The notes under the pieces are model-generated. The model did not search any database. It saw only the letters and a program-made list of their open reading frames with translations, and was not told the DNA's origin. From Alphaproteobacteria bacterium bin98 (GTDB lineage: Bacteria > Pseudomonadota > Alphaproteobacteria > Bin98), in contig MPNG01000010.1 of the NCBI GenBank assembly GCA_002238905.1, positions 1-50,954 of the forward strand: a stretch of DNA of 50,954 nt. Reading direction: 5' to 3'. Position numbers and translations under genes: made by a program. Shown here in pieces: positions 7,478 through 17,700 of the stretch (positions are counted from its first letter, which is position 1; each line of letters opens with the position of its first letter).

Positions 7478-9004
7478 ATGAAAATGATAAACAAGATCAT
7501 GATAATATGTGCGCTTCTTGCGTTCCAAGCAAAGAGCGCACCAATAGACTGCGACGACATGAGCAAACCTGTTGAGGATGTTTTGCGAGTGCGGAATAAG
7601 GATCAAAGAGAGAATTTTAAAACAACACTAAGACATGTTATGCAACAGAACCGTGTAATTAGGGATGCGGTAAAGGGTTTGAGTGATTTTGCGATCGTTG
7701 TTGTTGAAAGTAATCCTGAAAATGAAGTGCTTATTGACAATATGGGTTTAACATTAGATGAAGAATTTATTCAAAATATGGGTTTAACATTGAGTGAGGT
7801 GGGGGTCGAGCAGTATTGTCTTTCTAGAAAGACAACATACCCATCTTTATGCGAATTTAGTGATACGTGTGTTAAATGGCTGAGGGGAGGCAGGGTTGTT
7901 AATCCTTTGCGCATAGTTGATGAAGCTTTGAATGGCGAAAACCAAGAGGCTTGTTCTCATCCTGCTCAAGGCCCTGATCCTAATGACTTAATGTCCCCTT
8001 GCGTAAAATTTAGAGACACAATAACAGATGCTCAACGTTTAGTGGAAGAGCAGGCTTCATCAATCGCTTCTTTCTTGCAAAGTATTGATTGTATGGAGCA
8101 GGATCAGGTTAGTCGCAGAACGAGTAGGAGTGATTTGTCCAGGTTTTGTGACAAATCTGCAATGAAAATCTCTCTTAAAGCCTATTGTAATTGGGTAAGA
8201 AGTATAAAACAAGATTTTTTGCGCATCTTAAGAAAATTTTCGGAATTTTCGCAATATTTGGAGGAAGAGAGGCATTTTAGACGTAAAGACAACCCCCTTG
8301 TTGTGTTACAAGCAAAATGTGCAGCATTCACTTTACACAAGCGCTGTGCGTATTTGAGGGGCAATCTGGGTGATTTTTGGGAACTGGAGTGTAGAATCAC
8401 TGCTCAGATAGAGAGATTGGCTGGCCTCGCGAATTTTTTTAAGCCTCATAATATTGAAGATGAAAGCCCTTTTCCAGAATTAAGATCGCAGAATGCTGAA
8501 TGGTATAAGGTGTGTGGGGGCCGCCTGTGTAAGTTTGCATCTGACTTTATTGATGAGGTCGGTGTATGGAATCGAAGAAGAGCGCATTATACTCACTGTC
8601 TTTACAGATCTAAGTGGTATCAGACTGTGGTAAGCGGGAGTGCAACTGAATGTATTGATGCTCAGTCTTTATTGAAGGAGGGGAGCGGGTGTGATGCTCA
8701 AGATCTTTGCAGCGATCAATTTGATTCTAATGATTGGTGCATAAATTTGGAAGTTTTGATAAAAACACTCAAAGAAATTAAGGGTTGGGAAGAAGCGCAG
8801 TTTGGACAAAGACGTGTTTTAGAAAAAAATTTTTATGGTGTGTTTTGCGATCAGACGGCTGAACGTGCTTTGAAAGTGCAATTACCTTATATAAAAAACC
8901 TGCATAGATGTCTGAGAGAATATCTTAGCCTGATAAACGGTAGAGGTAAGAAGATCGACCAATACTTGCGTTCATTTTCAAATCTTTTGAACGCGAGAAA
9001 TTGA
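7478..9004 (+). CDS. A-type secreted protein, two helical modules (508 aa)
   Basis: A signal peptide (residues 1-20, A-K-S before cleavage) is followed by two A-type modules, the second beginning near residue 272 (L-V-V-L-Q-A-K-C-A-A-F). The protein lacks the third module of the 748- and 759-residue paralogues. It ends with the family's terminal segment (K-x-I-D-Q-Y-L-R-S-F...L-N-A-R-N), so it looks like an internal deletion or a two-module version and not a truncation. Residues around 85-105 carry a short tandem repeat of N-M-G-L-T-L. F-C-D-Q-T-A-E-R-A-L is near residue 454. Function is unknown. Confidence 0.75.
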   Translation: MKMINKIMIICALLAFQAKSAPIDCDDMSKPVEDVLRVRNKDQRENFKTTLRHVMQQNRVIRDAVKGLSDFAIVVVESNPENEVLIDNMGLTLDEEFIQNMGLTLSEVGVEQYCLSRKTTYPSLCEFSDTCVKWLRGGRVVNPLRIVDEALNGENQEACSHPAQGPDPNDLMSPCVKFRDTITDAQRLVEEQASSIASFLQSIDCMEQDQVSRRTSRSDLSRFCDKSAMKISLKAYCNWVRSIKQDFLRILRKFSEFSQYLEEERHFRRKDNPLVVLQAKCAAFTLHKRCAYLRGNLGDFWELECRITAQIERLAGLANFFKPHNIEDESPFPELRSQNAEWYKVCGGRLCKFASDFIDEVGVWNRRRAHYTHCLYRSKWYQTVVSGSATECIDAQSLLKEGSGCDAQDLCSDQFDSNDWCINLEVLIKTLKEIKGWEEAQFGQRRVLEKNFYGVFCDQTAERALKVQLPYIKNLHRCLREYLSLINGRGKKIDQYLRSFSNLLNARN

Positions 9005-9526
9005 GCGAAGGAATCCGTTTGCAAAGGTAGATTTGCTCACTCCAGAAGATCTGTTGAGTGTGATTTGCGAGTGTGGAAGAAGGATGAAAGAAAGGGTTTT
9101 AAAAGATCAGATAGACAATGTGGCATTCCTGAAAAACATCAGAAATTTCTGAGCTATAGATACTCTGTTGTTAAAAATTTGATCGAAGTGGATGAGTGTT
9201 TGAGTGGTGTTAAAAAAAAAGAGGGTTCTTTGCATCTTGATTACGATTCTGATTCTCATGACTCAACATTGGATTGGGTAGCGTTTATAGCAGGAGTCAA
9301 AGAGATTCAGCGTTTGTTAGACGCACAGCTTGCATTGGCCCTTTCTTTCCACAGCAGTGTTGATCTTATGCACCAGGATGAGGTTTCTGAACATCAGCCT
9401 AGGAGTTATTTGTCCAGACTTTGTGACAAATCTTCACTAAAGAGTAGTCTTCAAAACTATCGTAAACACGCAATAGGTATAAAAAAAGAGATGCGCTTCT
9501 ATTTAGATTGTGTGCCAAACATTTGA
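9005..9526 (+). pseudogene. 5'-truncated A-type copy
   Basis: The frame is open from about 9047 to 9526. It encodes residues equivalent to 30-250 of the 7478 protein: L-R-V-W-K-K-D-E-R-K-G-F-K, D-S-D-S-H-D-S, Y-L-S-R-L-C-D-K-S-S-L-K. It has no signal peptide and no plausible start. Most of the N-terminal module is deleted and the second module is missing. It is a remnant of a further tandem duplicate at the right edge of the left array. Confidence 0.6.
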
Positions 9527-9688
9527 GAGTAGATAGTTTGATGTAAGAGCATCGCTGTTATGCGTCTTATGGATAATGAAGCGGTTAGATTTTAGCATTT
9601 TTGACCCACTGTTTTTTGCCATTGTCAAAACAACATATGACATCTGTGGCGGAGAGGCGTGTTAGTATAGAGATATATAAAGGGATCA

Positions 9689-12478
9689 ATGGATTTTTTG
9701 CGCATTCGTGGAGCACGAGAAAACAACCTCAAAAACATAACGATAGATATCCCAACGCGCTCTTTTGTTGTGATTACGGGATTAAGTGGTTCTGGAAAAT
9801 CCTCACTAGCTTTTGGAACGATTTATGCAGAAGGGCAAAGGCGATATGTGGAAAGTTTATCTGCGTATGCTCGCCAATTTTTGCAAAGCACACAAAAGCC
9901 AGATGTTGATGCTATTGAGGGATTGATGCCGGCTATTGCTGTGGATCAAAAAACAGTTTCTAAAAACCCTCGATCTACCGTTGGTACTGTTACTGAAATT
10001 TATGATTATTTGCGCCTATTGTTTGCGCGTGTTGGGGTTCCGATTTCTCCAAAAACAGGTAAACCTATAACTCGTCAAACGGTGACAGATATCGTTGAGC
10101 AAATCATGCAACGCTACTCAGAAAAACAAGTGCGTATTGTGTGTGCACTTGCTGTGGATAGAAAGGGTGAATTTGTAGAAGATGTGAAGCGCTTGCAAGC
10201 GCAAGGTTTTTACGATTATATCATTGATGGTGAGGAGTGTGGGCTTGATACTATGCCTCTGCTTAACAAAAATCAAAAACACACCATTTGGGTGGTGTGT
10301 GATGATGTGGAGATTGATGTTGAGGAACGAGAGCGTGTGGTGGAAGCGGTTGAAAACGCCAATAAATTTGGAAAAGGAGGGATTATTGGTGTGATGCTCC
10401 CGGATGGAAAGCAGGAGCTTTTTTCCACACAATTTGCCTGCCCAGAAACAGGATTTTCTCTTACAGAGCTTGAACCACGACTCTTTTCCTTCAACAACCC
10501 ATCGGGAGCCTGCTCTGGTTGTGATGGTGTTGGTGTTGTGCAGGCAGCCGATGTGCGTAAGCTTATACCTTCTGAAAAAAGCTCTTTGAGAATGGGGTGT
10601 GTTTTGCTTTCTAAACACCCAAAATTTGACGCTATGATTATGGAAATGGCGGAAGTTCTAGAAATTAATATTGATATGCCGTTTATATCTATTCCGCAGG
10701 AAAAGCGAGATCTTTTTTTGTACGGAGGAGAGGCCCCTAATACTTCACTGGTGTTGGAGGCTCTTGGTATGATGCATGGCACCATAATAGAAGGATTGCT
10801 TTCTTGGGTGCACGATATCTGGATGAAAAAACAATCTCGTGCGAAAATGATGATGCGCAAATATATTGGCAAAACGGTATGCTTGCGGTGTCGCGGTGCG
10901 CGGTTGCGATATGAATCTTTGCAGGTGTATATTTGTAAAAAAAATATACACCATGTTGCGCAGATGCCGATCGCGGTATTAAAGGAGTGGATGGATAATT
11001 TAAAGCTGTCTGCACAAGAAGAAAAAATAGCTTTGATGCTAGTGAAAGAGATTCAAAGTAGATGTTTGTTTTTAATGGAAATCGGACTAGGATATTTGTC
11101 GATAGATCGAGAATCACGCACCCTTTCAGGAGGTGAATCTCAGCGTATAAGATTGGCGTCACAAATTGGATCAGGGTTAACAAATGTTCTTTATGTTCTG
11201 GATGAACCTTCTATAGGTTTGCACCCACGTGATACAAAAAAATTAATTGATTCTTTGGAGCGTTTAAAGGCCATGCCTAATACGGTGTTGGTGGTGGAGC
11301 ATGATTTGGATTTTATACGTCGCGCCGATCATGTTGTGGACATAGGCCCTAAATCTGGCGTGCATGGAGGCTTTGTTGTTGCGCAAGGCAGTGCGCAAGA
11401 AATCGAGCAATCTCAGCCTAGTATTATAGGCGCTTATTTGCGTGGAGAGCAGAAAATCCTCATTCCTCAGAGAAGATCTGTTTCTGAAAAAACGCCAAGA
11501 GTGACTGTTGTTGGCGCGAAGAAAAATAACTTAAAAAATATTACCGTTTCTTTTCCTCTTGGTGTTTTTGTGGGCGTATCTGGTGTGTCTGGTGGAGGAA
11601 AGTCCTCCTTAATTAAAGAAACACTTTTTGCGGGCTTGCAGTCCTTCTTTAAGGGCGATGCTTTGCCTGAGCACTGCGATGGCGTGCGAGGTGCAGAGGT
11701 TTTGAGTGATGCGCTTTTGATAGACCAAGATCCTATTGGCAGAACCCCGCGCTCTAATCCTGCAACTTATTGCGGATTTTGGGGAGATATTCGTAAGATT
11801 TTTGCTGCATCGCATACTGCTCGCATGCGAGGGTATAATGTTGGAAGATTCTCCTTCAATGTGCCTGGAGGGCGCTGTGAGCATTGTCAGGGTGGTGGCA
11901 TGATTCGGGTGGAGATGAATTTTTTGCCTGATGTTGATGTGGAGTGTGAGGCCTGCAAAGGTCGGCGCTTTAATCAAGATACGCTGGCTGTGTTGTGGAA
12001 GGATTTGTCCATTTCAGATGTGCTAAACCTTACGGTGGATGAGGCGCTTCCTGTTTTTGATGGGTTTCCTCCTATTAAGCGTGTTTTAACGTGCTTGAAG
12101 GAGGTGGGATTGGGTTATATTGCACTTGGGCAAAGTGGTACAACTTTGTCTGGAGGAGAAGCTCAGCGCATCAAGTTAGCTAAAGAGCTGGGTCGCCGTA
12201 GCGGCAAGGGACGCTTTTATATTTTGGATGAACCAACAACAGGGTTGCATGTTCACGATGTCTCTATGTTGGTGGGAGTGCTTCAGCGCTTGGTGGATCA
12301 AGGCCACACCGTGTTGGTTATTGAGCATAATACAGAAATGATTAAAACAGTGGACTGGCTTATTGATATGGGTCCTTCTGGTGGTGCAGAAGGAGGCTAT
12401 GTGGTGGCGGAAGGATCTCCAGAAGAGGTGATGTGCTCTGCTCAGTCTGTGACAGGTCCATTTTTGCCGAAATCGTAG
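9689..12478 (+). CDS. uvrA: Excinuclease ABC subunit A
   Basis: UvrA is the damage-recognition ATPase of nucleotide excision repair. It works as a dimer in the cytoplasm and loads UvrB. The 929 residues match the usual length. Visible motifs are the first Walker A G-L-S-G-S-G-K-S (31-38), Y-A-R-Q-F-L, the signature [12 protein letters not shown] with L-D-E-P-S-I-G-L-H, the second Walker A G-V-S-G-G-G-K-S (632-639), the zinc module C730-x2-C733 / C753-x2-C756, [12 protein letters not shown] and L-D-E-P-T-T-G-L-H. The first zinc module has one Cys replaced (C-P-E-T-G), which I recall as common in alphaproteobacteria. The start follows AAGGGA by 5 nt. It stands alone between a decayed secreted gene and the T6SS operon, so its position is probably historical. 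Confidence 0.97.
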   Translation: MDFLRIRGARENNLKNITIDIPTRSFVVITGLSGSGKSSLAFGTIYAEGQRRYVESLSAYARQFLQSTQKPDVDAIEGLMPAIAVDQKTVSKNPRSTVGTVTEIYDYLRLLFARVGVPISPKTGKPITRQTVTDIVEQIMQRYSEKQVRIVCALAVDRKGEFVEDVKRLQAQGFYDYIIDGEECGLDTMPLLNKNQKHTIWVVCDDVEIDVEERERVVEAVENANKFGKGGIIGVMLPDGKQELFSTQFACPETGFSLTELEPRLFSFNNPSGACSGCDGVGVVQAADVRKLIPSEKSSLRMGCVLLSKHPKFDAMIMEMAEVLEINIDMPFISIPQEKRDLFLYGGEAPNTSLVLEALGMMHGTIIEGLLSWVHDIWMKKQSRAKMMMRKYIGKTVCLRCRGARLRYESLQVYICKKNIHHVAQMPIAVLKEWMDNLKLSAQEEKIALMLVKEIQSRCLFLMEIGLGYLSIDRESRTLSGGESQRIRLASQIGSGLTNVLYVLDEPSIGLHPRDTKKLIDSLERLKAMPNTVLVVEHDLDFIRRADHVVDIGPKSGVHGGFVVAQGSAQEIEQSQPSIIGAYLRGEQKILIPQRRSVSEKTPRVTVVGAKKNNLKNITVSFPLGVFVGVSGVSGGGKSSLIKETLFAGLQSFFKGDALPEHCDGVRGAEVLSDALLIDQDPIGRTPRSNPATYCGFWGDIRKIFAASHTARMRGYNVGRFSFNVPGGRCEHCQGGGMIRVEMNFLPDVDVECEACKGRRFNQDTLAVLWKDLSISDVLNLTVDEALPVFDGFPPIKRVLTCLKEVGLGYIALGQSGTTLSGGEAQRIKLAKELGRRSGKGRFYILDEPTTGLHVHDVSMLVGVLQRLVDQGHTVLVIEHNTEMIKTVDWLIDMGPSGGAEGGYVVAEGSPEEVMCSAQSVTGPFLPKS

Positions 12479-12613
12479 TTGAAGAATGTCAAAATTCATT
12501 CCTGTATCCATAGGGTTTTGAATATATTGTGCAGGTGTGCGTATGGCAAACAGTTTTTGCTAAAACATGTGTAAAACGCTTGATGTTGATGGTGTTTTTT
12601 GTGGTGTGGACTG

Positions 12614-12619
12614 TATAAT
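12614..12619 (+). promoter_or_regulatory. Possible -10 box of the T6SS operon
   Basis: A perfect TATAAT lies 15 nt before the GTG start of tssK. No good -35 is present at 17 bp (GGTGTT); TTGATG occurs 22 bp upstream. If used, the 5' leader would be under 10 nt. Confidence 0.3.
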
Positions 12620-12634
12620 GTACGGGGCGGTGTA

Positions 12635-13957
12635 GTGAAAAAACTTCAAATTCCTTTAGCAATACAGTGGAGCGAAGGCCTTCTCCTTTACCCACAACAC
12701 TTTCAACAGCAACGACGCGTGCTGCACTCTTTTGTCACAAACGCGCTGAGTGTTGCAGAGCCTTTTTACTGGGGTGTGCGCTCTGTTTCTTACGATGAAT
12801 CAAGCCTTTTAGCGGAGACGCTTCGTGTTGAAAAACTTGAGGCGGTTATGCCTGATGGCGCTTTTGTTTGTTTGGATGACGGCGAGGTGTTAGAGCTTGA
12901 CCTTCAAAGCAAAAAAGAGATGTGTGCAGAGTCTCCTCAAACGGTATTTTTAGCTCTTCCTAAGGAGCATGAAGGATCTGCAGACAACCAAAGTGAAGCG
13001 CCTCGCTACAGCGCTGTAGACGCTGCAGAGTGTGTGGACGAAAACACAAGCGATAATCCCGTGCAAGTACCGCGCCTTAAGCCATGTCTTTGTTTAATGA
13101 TGAGTAAGGTTCCTGTGACACACGCGGCTTTTCCTTTGTGCGCCCTTTCCTTTATTAACGGAAGTTTTGTCATGGTGGACTTTTTGCCACCTATGATTAC
13201 GTTGGATCCGCAACAATCCCTATTTTCTCGTGTGCACGCTGTATTAGAGGTGATGCGCGAAAGGGTGGGCTATCTGGTGGAGCGGCTTCAGGCGCCTTTG
13301 GATCACGAAACAACAACGTTGTTAGAAAAATATCGCTCACTCTATGGCATTTTGGTTCGCCCCCTTTATGTGCTGGACGCGCTGGTATATCAACAGGCGA
13401 CGCACCCCTACACGTTGTATCTTGAGCTGTGTCGTGTATGCGGTGATGTGTCGGCTGTGGTTCCAGGAAGAATGCCGCGTCGTTTGCCTCCTTATGACCA
13501 CAACCAGCCCCTTGCTAGTTTTGAACATGTTTTGGGTGTGTTGAAGGATCTGTTGGCTATGGTTGAAAAACCTTCTCTGAATATTCCCTTTATGGAAGAG
13601 GCGGGAGTTTTCTATTTGCGGTTGTCCGAATCTTGGTTGAGCGGCAACACAATTATGCTGAGTGTGCATCCAGATAAAATTCAAGATACATCGAAAGTGA
13701 TGGAGTGGGTGAAGGGTGCGCTGGTCATCTCTAAATCTCTTGTAAAGAAATCACAATCCAGACGTGTCCTTGGTGCTGAGCGTGTGCTCGTTGATCAAGA
13801 TGAACAGCTTGGATTGGTGAGAACAGAGTCGCGATTGCTGGTGAAGATTACATTATCTCCAGATTTTATCGTTCCAGATGAGGAGTTGTGTTTGGTGAAC
13901 CTTTCGCGCGTTCACATTCCACCTAAGCAAATTTATTTATGTGTCCAGGAGCAATAG
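12635..13957 (+). CDS. tssK: Type VI secretion baseplate protein TssK
   Basis: TssK (ImpJ/VasE family) is the trimeric adaptor that links the T6SS baseplate to the TssL/TssM membrane complex. The diagnostic N-terminus W-S-E-G-L-L-L-Y-P-Q-H-F-Q-Q-Q is at residues 12-26. The 440-residue length fits the family. I choose GTG at 12635 because it places this motif at the usual distance from the N-terminus. An in-frame TTG at 12599 would add 12 residues that do not resemble TssK. An acidic, variable insertion sits near residues 105-145. The gene is followed after 6 nt by tssL, in a tight operon. Confidence 0.9.
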   Translation: MKKLQIPLAIQWSEGLLLYPQHFQQQRRVLHSFVTNALSVAEPFYWGVRSVSYDESSLLAETLRVEKLEAVMPDGAFVCLDDGEVLELDLQSKKEMCAESPQTVFLALPKEHEGSADNQSEAPRYSAVDAAECVDENTSDNPVQVPRLKPCLCLMMSKVPVTHAAFPLCALSFINGSFVMVDFLPPMITLDPQQSLFSRVHAVLEVMRERVGYLVERLQAPLDHETTTLLEKYRSLYGILVRPLYVLDALVYQQATHPYTLYLELCRVCGDVSAVVPGRMPRRLPPYDHNQPLASFEHVLGVLKDLLAMVEKPSLNIPFMEEAGVFYLRLSESWLSGNTIMLSVHPDKIQDTSKVMEWVKGALVISKSLVKKSQSRRVLGAERVLVDQDEQLGLVRTESRLLVKITLSPDFIVPDEELCLVNLSRVHIPPKQIYLCVQEQ

Positions 13958-13963
13958 AAAGGT

Positions 13964-14449
13964 ATGCAAAAAGTACACTTCCATGAATCTCTTATTATTG
14001 CCCATTTTCGGTTGTTTTATGAGGAAGTTGTGCGCTTAAAAGGCAAAGCTCTTTCGGCAACCCTCCTTAAACAGGACGAAAAAGAACGCAGCGTTTCTCG
14101 CTATATTTTTAATAGATTGGTGGAAATTCTTTCTCACCATCAGCACGAAGCAACGGCTCAAGAAGGAGAGGCCGCTCGCGCTTATTACGATGAAGCGCTT
14201 TACGTTATGGTTGCGCTTGCGGATGAAGTCTTTTTGTCTTTGCCATGGACGGGAAAAGAGGCATGGCGTGAGCATTTGTTGGAGGTTCACTTCTTTAATA
14301 CCCATAAAGCAGGAGAATTCTTTTTTGAAAAACTGGAAAAGTTTTTGTCTGCAGACTCTGCGGCTCATAAAGATTTGGGAGTGTTGTATTTGTGGTCTTT
14401 GGGATTAGGGTTTCAGGGTGCTTTGAGAGGTGAGGGTGGCTCGTTATAA
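13964..14449 (+). CDS. tssL: Type VI secretion protein TssL, cytoplasmic domain (frame 1 of a split gene)
   Basis: TssL (DotU/ImpK) is an inner-membrane T6SS component whose cytoplasmic helical domain contacts TssK and TssM. These 161 residues contain the recognisable DotU pattern: Y-V-M-V-A-L-A-D-E-V-F-L, W-x-G-K-E-A-W, H-F-F-N-T-H-K-A-G-E-F-F and L-Y-L-W-S-L-G-L-G-F-Q-G-A-L-R-G. The frame stops just where the family normally continues toward its membrane anchor. The missing C-terminal part is encoded in the overlapping +1 frame at 14430-14705. Removing one G from the GAGGGTGG stretch at 14432-14439 would fuse the two. It is either a true split gene or a 1-bp insertion. Confidence 0.85.
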   Translation: MQKVHFHESLIIAHFRLFYEEVVRLKGKALSATLLKQDEKERSVSRYIFNRLVEILSHHQHEATAQEGEAARAYYDEALYVMVALADEVFLSLPWTGKEAWREHLLEVHFFNTHKAGEFFFEKLEKFLSADSAAHKDLGVLYLWSLGLGFQGALRGEGGSL

Positions 14450-14705
14450 AAAGAGTTTGCGCGCCTTTGTTGTTCATGGATCAAAGGATGCCTTTGTCTC
14501 GCAAGACAGCGTTTCTTTGTGTGAGCAGGCGTATGATGGTATTGTGCGAGGATCTTTGCCCTCACATATCCCTTCTTTGCAGTTCTGGTACCGCTGCCTT
14601 TACGGAACAATAGGTTTGTTTTTTGTGATTTCGTTTATTGTGTGGAAGATTGATATCAATGAATTGAATACCCTGTTGAATAGCACTATCCGGAGATCGA
14701 TTTAA
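14430..14705 (+). CDS. tssL: TssL C-terminal membrane-anchor part (frame 2 of a split gene)
   Basis: The 91 residues match what should follow the DotU domain: a basic helix (R-Y-K-K-S-L-R-A-F-V), L-C-E-Q-A-Y, then one hydrophobic transmembrane segment (L-Y-G-T-I-G-L-F-F-V-I-S-F-I-V-W, about residues 57-74) and a short tail. Possible starts are GTG at 14430 or GTG at 14436, with AGAGG just upstream. Both overlap the end of the first tssL frame, so translational coupling could produce a separate anchor subunit. The stop overlaps the ATG of tssM by 1 nt (TAATG), which suggests the frame is still used. Confidence 0.75.
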   Translation: MRVARYKKSLRAFVVHGSKDAFVSQDSVSLCEQAYDGIVRGSLPSHIPSLQFWYRCLYGTIGLFFVISFIVWKIDINELNTLLNSTIRRSI

Positions 14706-17700
14706 TGATGATGTTGCTCTTCATGTTTTTGGGTGGAGGGTTGCTCACCTTTTTTGTTGTGAGCCGTATCATGGTGAGGATGATGCGACCAAGTCATGGA
14801 AAAAAACAACCGCAGATGACAGAATCTGTTCTTCCTGCTGAAACACCACAGCCAGAAAGAGAAAAAAGAATTTTTCCCTTTTGGAGTTCAGTAAAAAGCA
14901 TTTTTTATAAATTGTTACGTATTTCTCGTCTGGCTCCGGCGGGACCTCTTTACGCATCTTTTAAAGAAGCAACCACTTTGTTAAAAAAGCGATCCTTATT
15001 GCGCAACCCTAAATACGCGCTTCCTTGGACCATTGTGGTGGGAGGGCGCGTTTCTGGAAAAAGTAATATGCTTTCAGGATTGCAATTGCCACAGCCTATT
15101 AAAAGTCCCGCCGCTTCTGCTCCCGGATCTTTGGATTGGTGGTTTCTTGAAGAAGGTGTTGTTTTAAATGTCGATAGCCGCTGCTTTTTATCACAATCAA
15201 CAGATGAAACCGGATGGTTTACTTTTTTGCGAAACCTTCAACATTGGCGACCTCGTAACCCCGTTGATTCCGTTGTTTTGACTATTTCTTTAGAAGAAAT
15301 TATGCAGGCAGCAGAAGATGTTCAGCAGGCATTGGCCGAAAAAATAGCCAAACCTTTGTTGATGCTGGAGAGCGTGTTGGGCGTGTCTCTTCCTTTGCAT
15401 ATTGTGGTGACAAAGACGGATTTTTTACCAGGATTTCAAGGTCTTGCACATGTTGCAAAACAGGCGGGAAAATCAGGAGAAATATTGGGGTGGACCAACC
15501 CTTACGATGCCGATAAGCGTTTTGATGGGTCAGAAATTAAAGAAGCTGTGGAAAGTGTTCAAAGTGACTTGCATAATTGGACGCTGCACTGTTTTTCTGA
15601 AGGTGTGAGTGCCCAATATCGCGATGATATTATGGTGTTTATTGAGCGCTTGGGTGGAGTTATTGCCCCTTTGCAAAGAAACTTGAAAACTCTTCTCGGT
15701 ATGGGAGGGTATAAAGATAATTTTTATGTAAGAGGTCTATCGTTTGTTGGGCAAGAGGTAGAACAATCTCAGGTGTTTTTTGGAGATGATCTTATTTCTA
15801 AAAAAGTCTTTCAAGAACGAGGGGTGGCTCGTCCGCTTCAGAAGATTTTTGGCGGTCATAATCGCTTATTTGTTTGGATAAGAAGCGCTATTGTTTTGCT
15901 GAGCTTAGTATGGGGTGTTGGATTGTTTTTGGATCATAAACGCTTGCAGAATACAGTCTTTGCCCTACGCCCATTAATGCAGAAAACGGTGACGAATATC
16001 AGTGGTCGAGAAATGGCCGAGGTGGGAGAAGAAGAACTTCAAAAACAAACCTTTAAAAACGCAACAAAAAATACCTTGAAGCTCTTATCTCAAAGCGCAA
16101 AATATGATTTGTTTAGTTGGTTTATGCCTGCATCGTGGATGAGCGGATTAGAGGGAGATCTGGATGATCAGGTTTTTAAACTGTACGATGTCTTTGTTGC
16201 GCAACCTATGTATAGATGCTTTCAGGGGCGTGCAGAAAAACTTATTATAGAAACTGATGCGCGCAAAGAGCAGTGGACAGAATCGTTGAGTATGACCGAT
16301 GTGACCAGCTTTTGCCGACTTAAAGATTACCTAATAGGTGTAGAAGATTTAGAAGATCACGTAAACCTTTATAATTCTTTACCAAAAACACAAGATGTGA
16401 AAAGCTTCCAAATGATTATCCAATATCTGTATGATTTTAACCTTGGAGAGTCGTTTTTTACACAAAAAACGCTCTTGCAAGAAAAAATTCTGAAAAATAT
16501 ACAGTACAGTCCTTTTTATCTATCCGATTATGTTGAACGAGCTCGTGAAAGGTTCTTTGATGTTTTTAACGCTTTCTTGGTTTCATCATTTCACGTTGAT
16601 CGATTGTTTTCAGCGCCGCGTGCGCTACAAAATGCCTTAGAAAAAATTGATCGCTCAGGGATTGCAGGCGTAGAAGAAGTCTATGGTTTGCTTGAAAAAA
16701 TTGACGCTACAACCAATATGCTTATGCAAGATGGAGGTGCGTGGTTAGCGCGGGAGCATTTTGTTCCTTCATCGGATCTTGAGCAGGTGTTGGAAACGAT
16801 TCAAAAAACAGGGTTTTTGGGAGTAAAAGTAGTGGATCACTGCACAAACTCCTTAACCAAAATCTTTCATAAAACCACAACCTTCTTAGAAAGTTTTGGT
16901 TCTATGATGACGGGACACTTCTTTGTGCGTTCTCAAGAGTTAGGCGTCCTTGTTCCCAGTATGGGTTTGTCGGCGCTTCGTAAAGCCATTGTGCTTTCTT
17001 TGAAAAAAGGATTTATGCAGCGCGCCAGCCATGAAAAAATGACCACCATCATACCAAAAGGGCAAATTCTGCACTGGGATAAGCAAATGCTTATTAAGGC
17101 GTTGGCCATTATAAAAGAATACAGAGTCTTTATGGAGCAAGAGTTGCAGACATTCCCAGAAGCTATACAAGAAACTATGCGCTTGATGAGTAGAAAGCAA
17201 CTGGAGGCAAATGTAGAGGGTGTTTTGGCAAGAGCTCAAACGTTTTTCCAGATACCGGTAACGCGCTGGAGTAATCACGCGGAGGAGGTTTCTCGCGCGT
17301 ACGCTGATAACCTGCAAGAGGTGGCGCCGCTGTTTGCCGATATTATTACCCACCTAAATGAACTGGGTGCACACACCTTGTTTGTAACGGTGCGTGACGC
17401 TTTGTTTAAGCAAATGTACACGCACCTTAAAGAACTGGAAGAGCTTGTGCAAAAGGGAGCATTCTTTTATCCAGATGTTGCAAACATTCGTTGGTGGAAA
17501 GGCGAAAAAGGGGTTGTGTACCAATTGTACGGCGCAGATGACCGCCTGGATATGCGCTCTTTATGGGGAAACCACGTGAAGCGATTTAAAGAAATGATGG
17601 CTTTGCATGTGTCGCCTGTTCTGGATTTGTTGACTTCGCCTCTGATGCATATGGAAACAAAAGAAGCAAAAATTGTTGATCGCTGGGCGCATATCAGTGA

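Noticed and set aside
9601-9909. 102-codon open frame overlapping the uvrA start
   Set aside because: It is a shadow frame of uvrA, which is conclusively identified.
10430-10530. UvrA first zinc module lacks one cysteine (CPETG)
   Set aside because: As I recall, alphaproteobacterial UvrA proteins commonly have CPxSG-type replacements here, so it is a lineage trait and not damage.
12618-12635. Five-codon minigene (ATG TAC ... TAG) overlapping the tssK start
   Set aside because: Too short to judge and no ribosome site; probably chance next to the -10 box.
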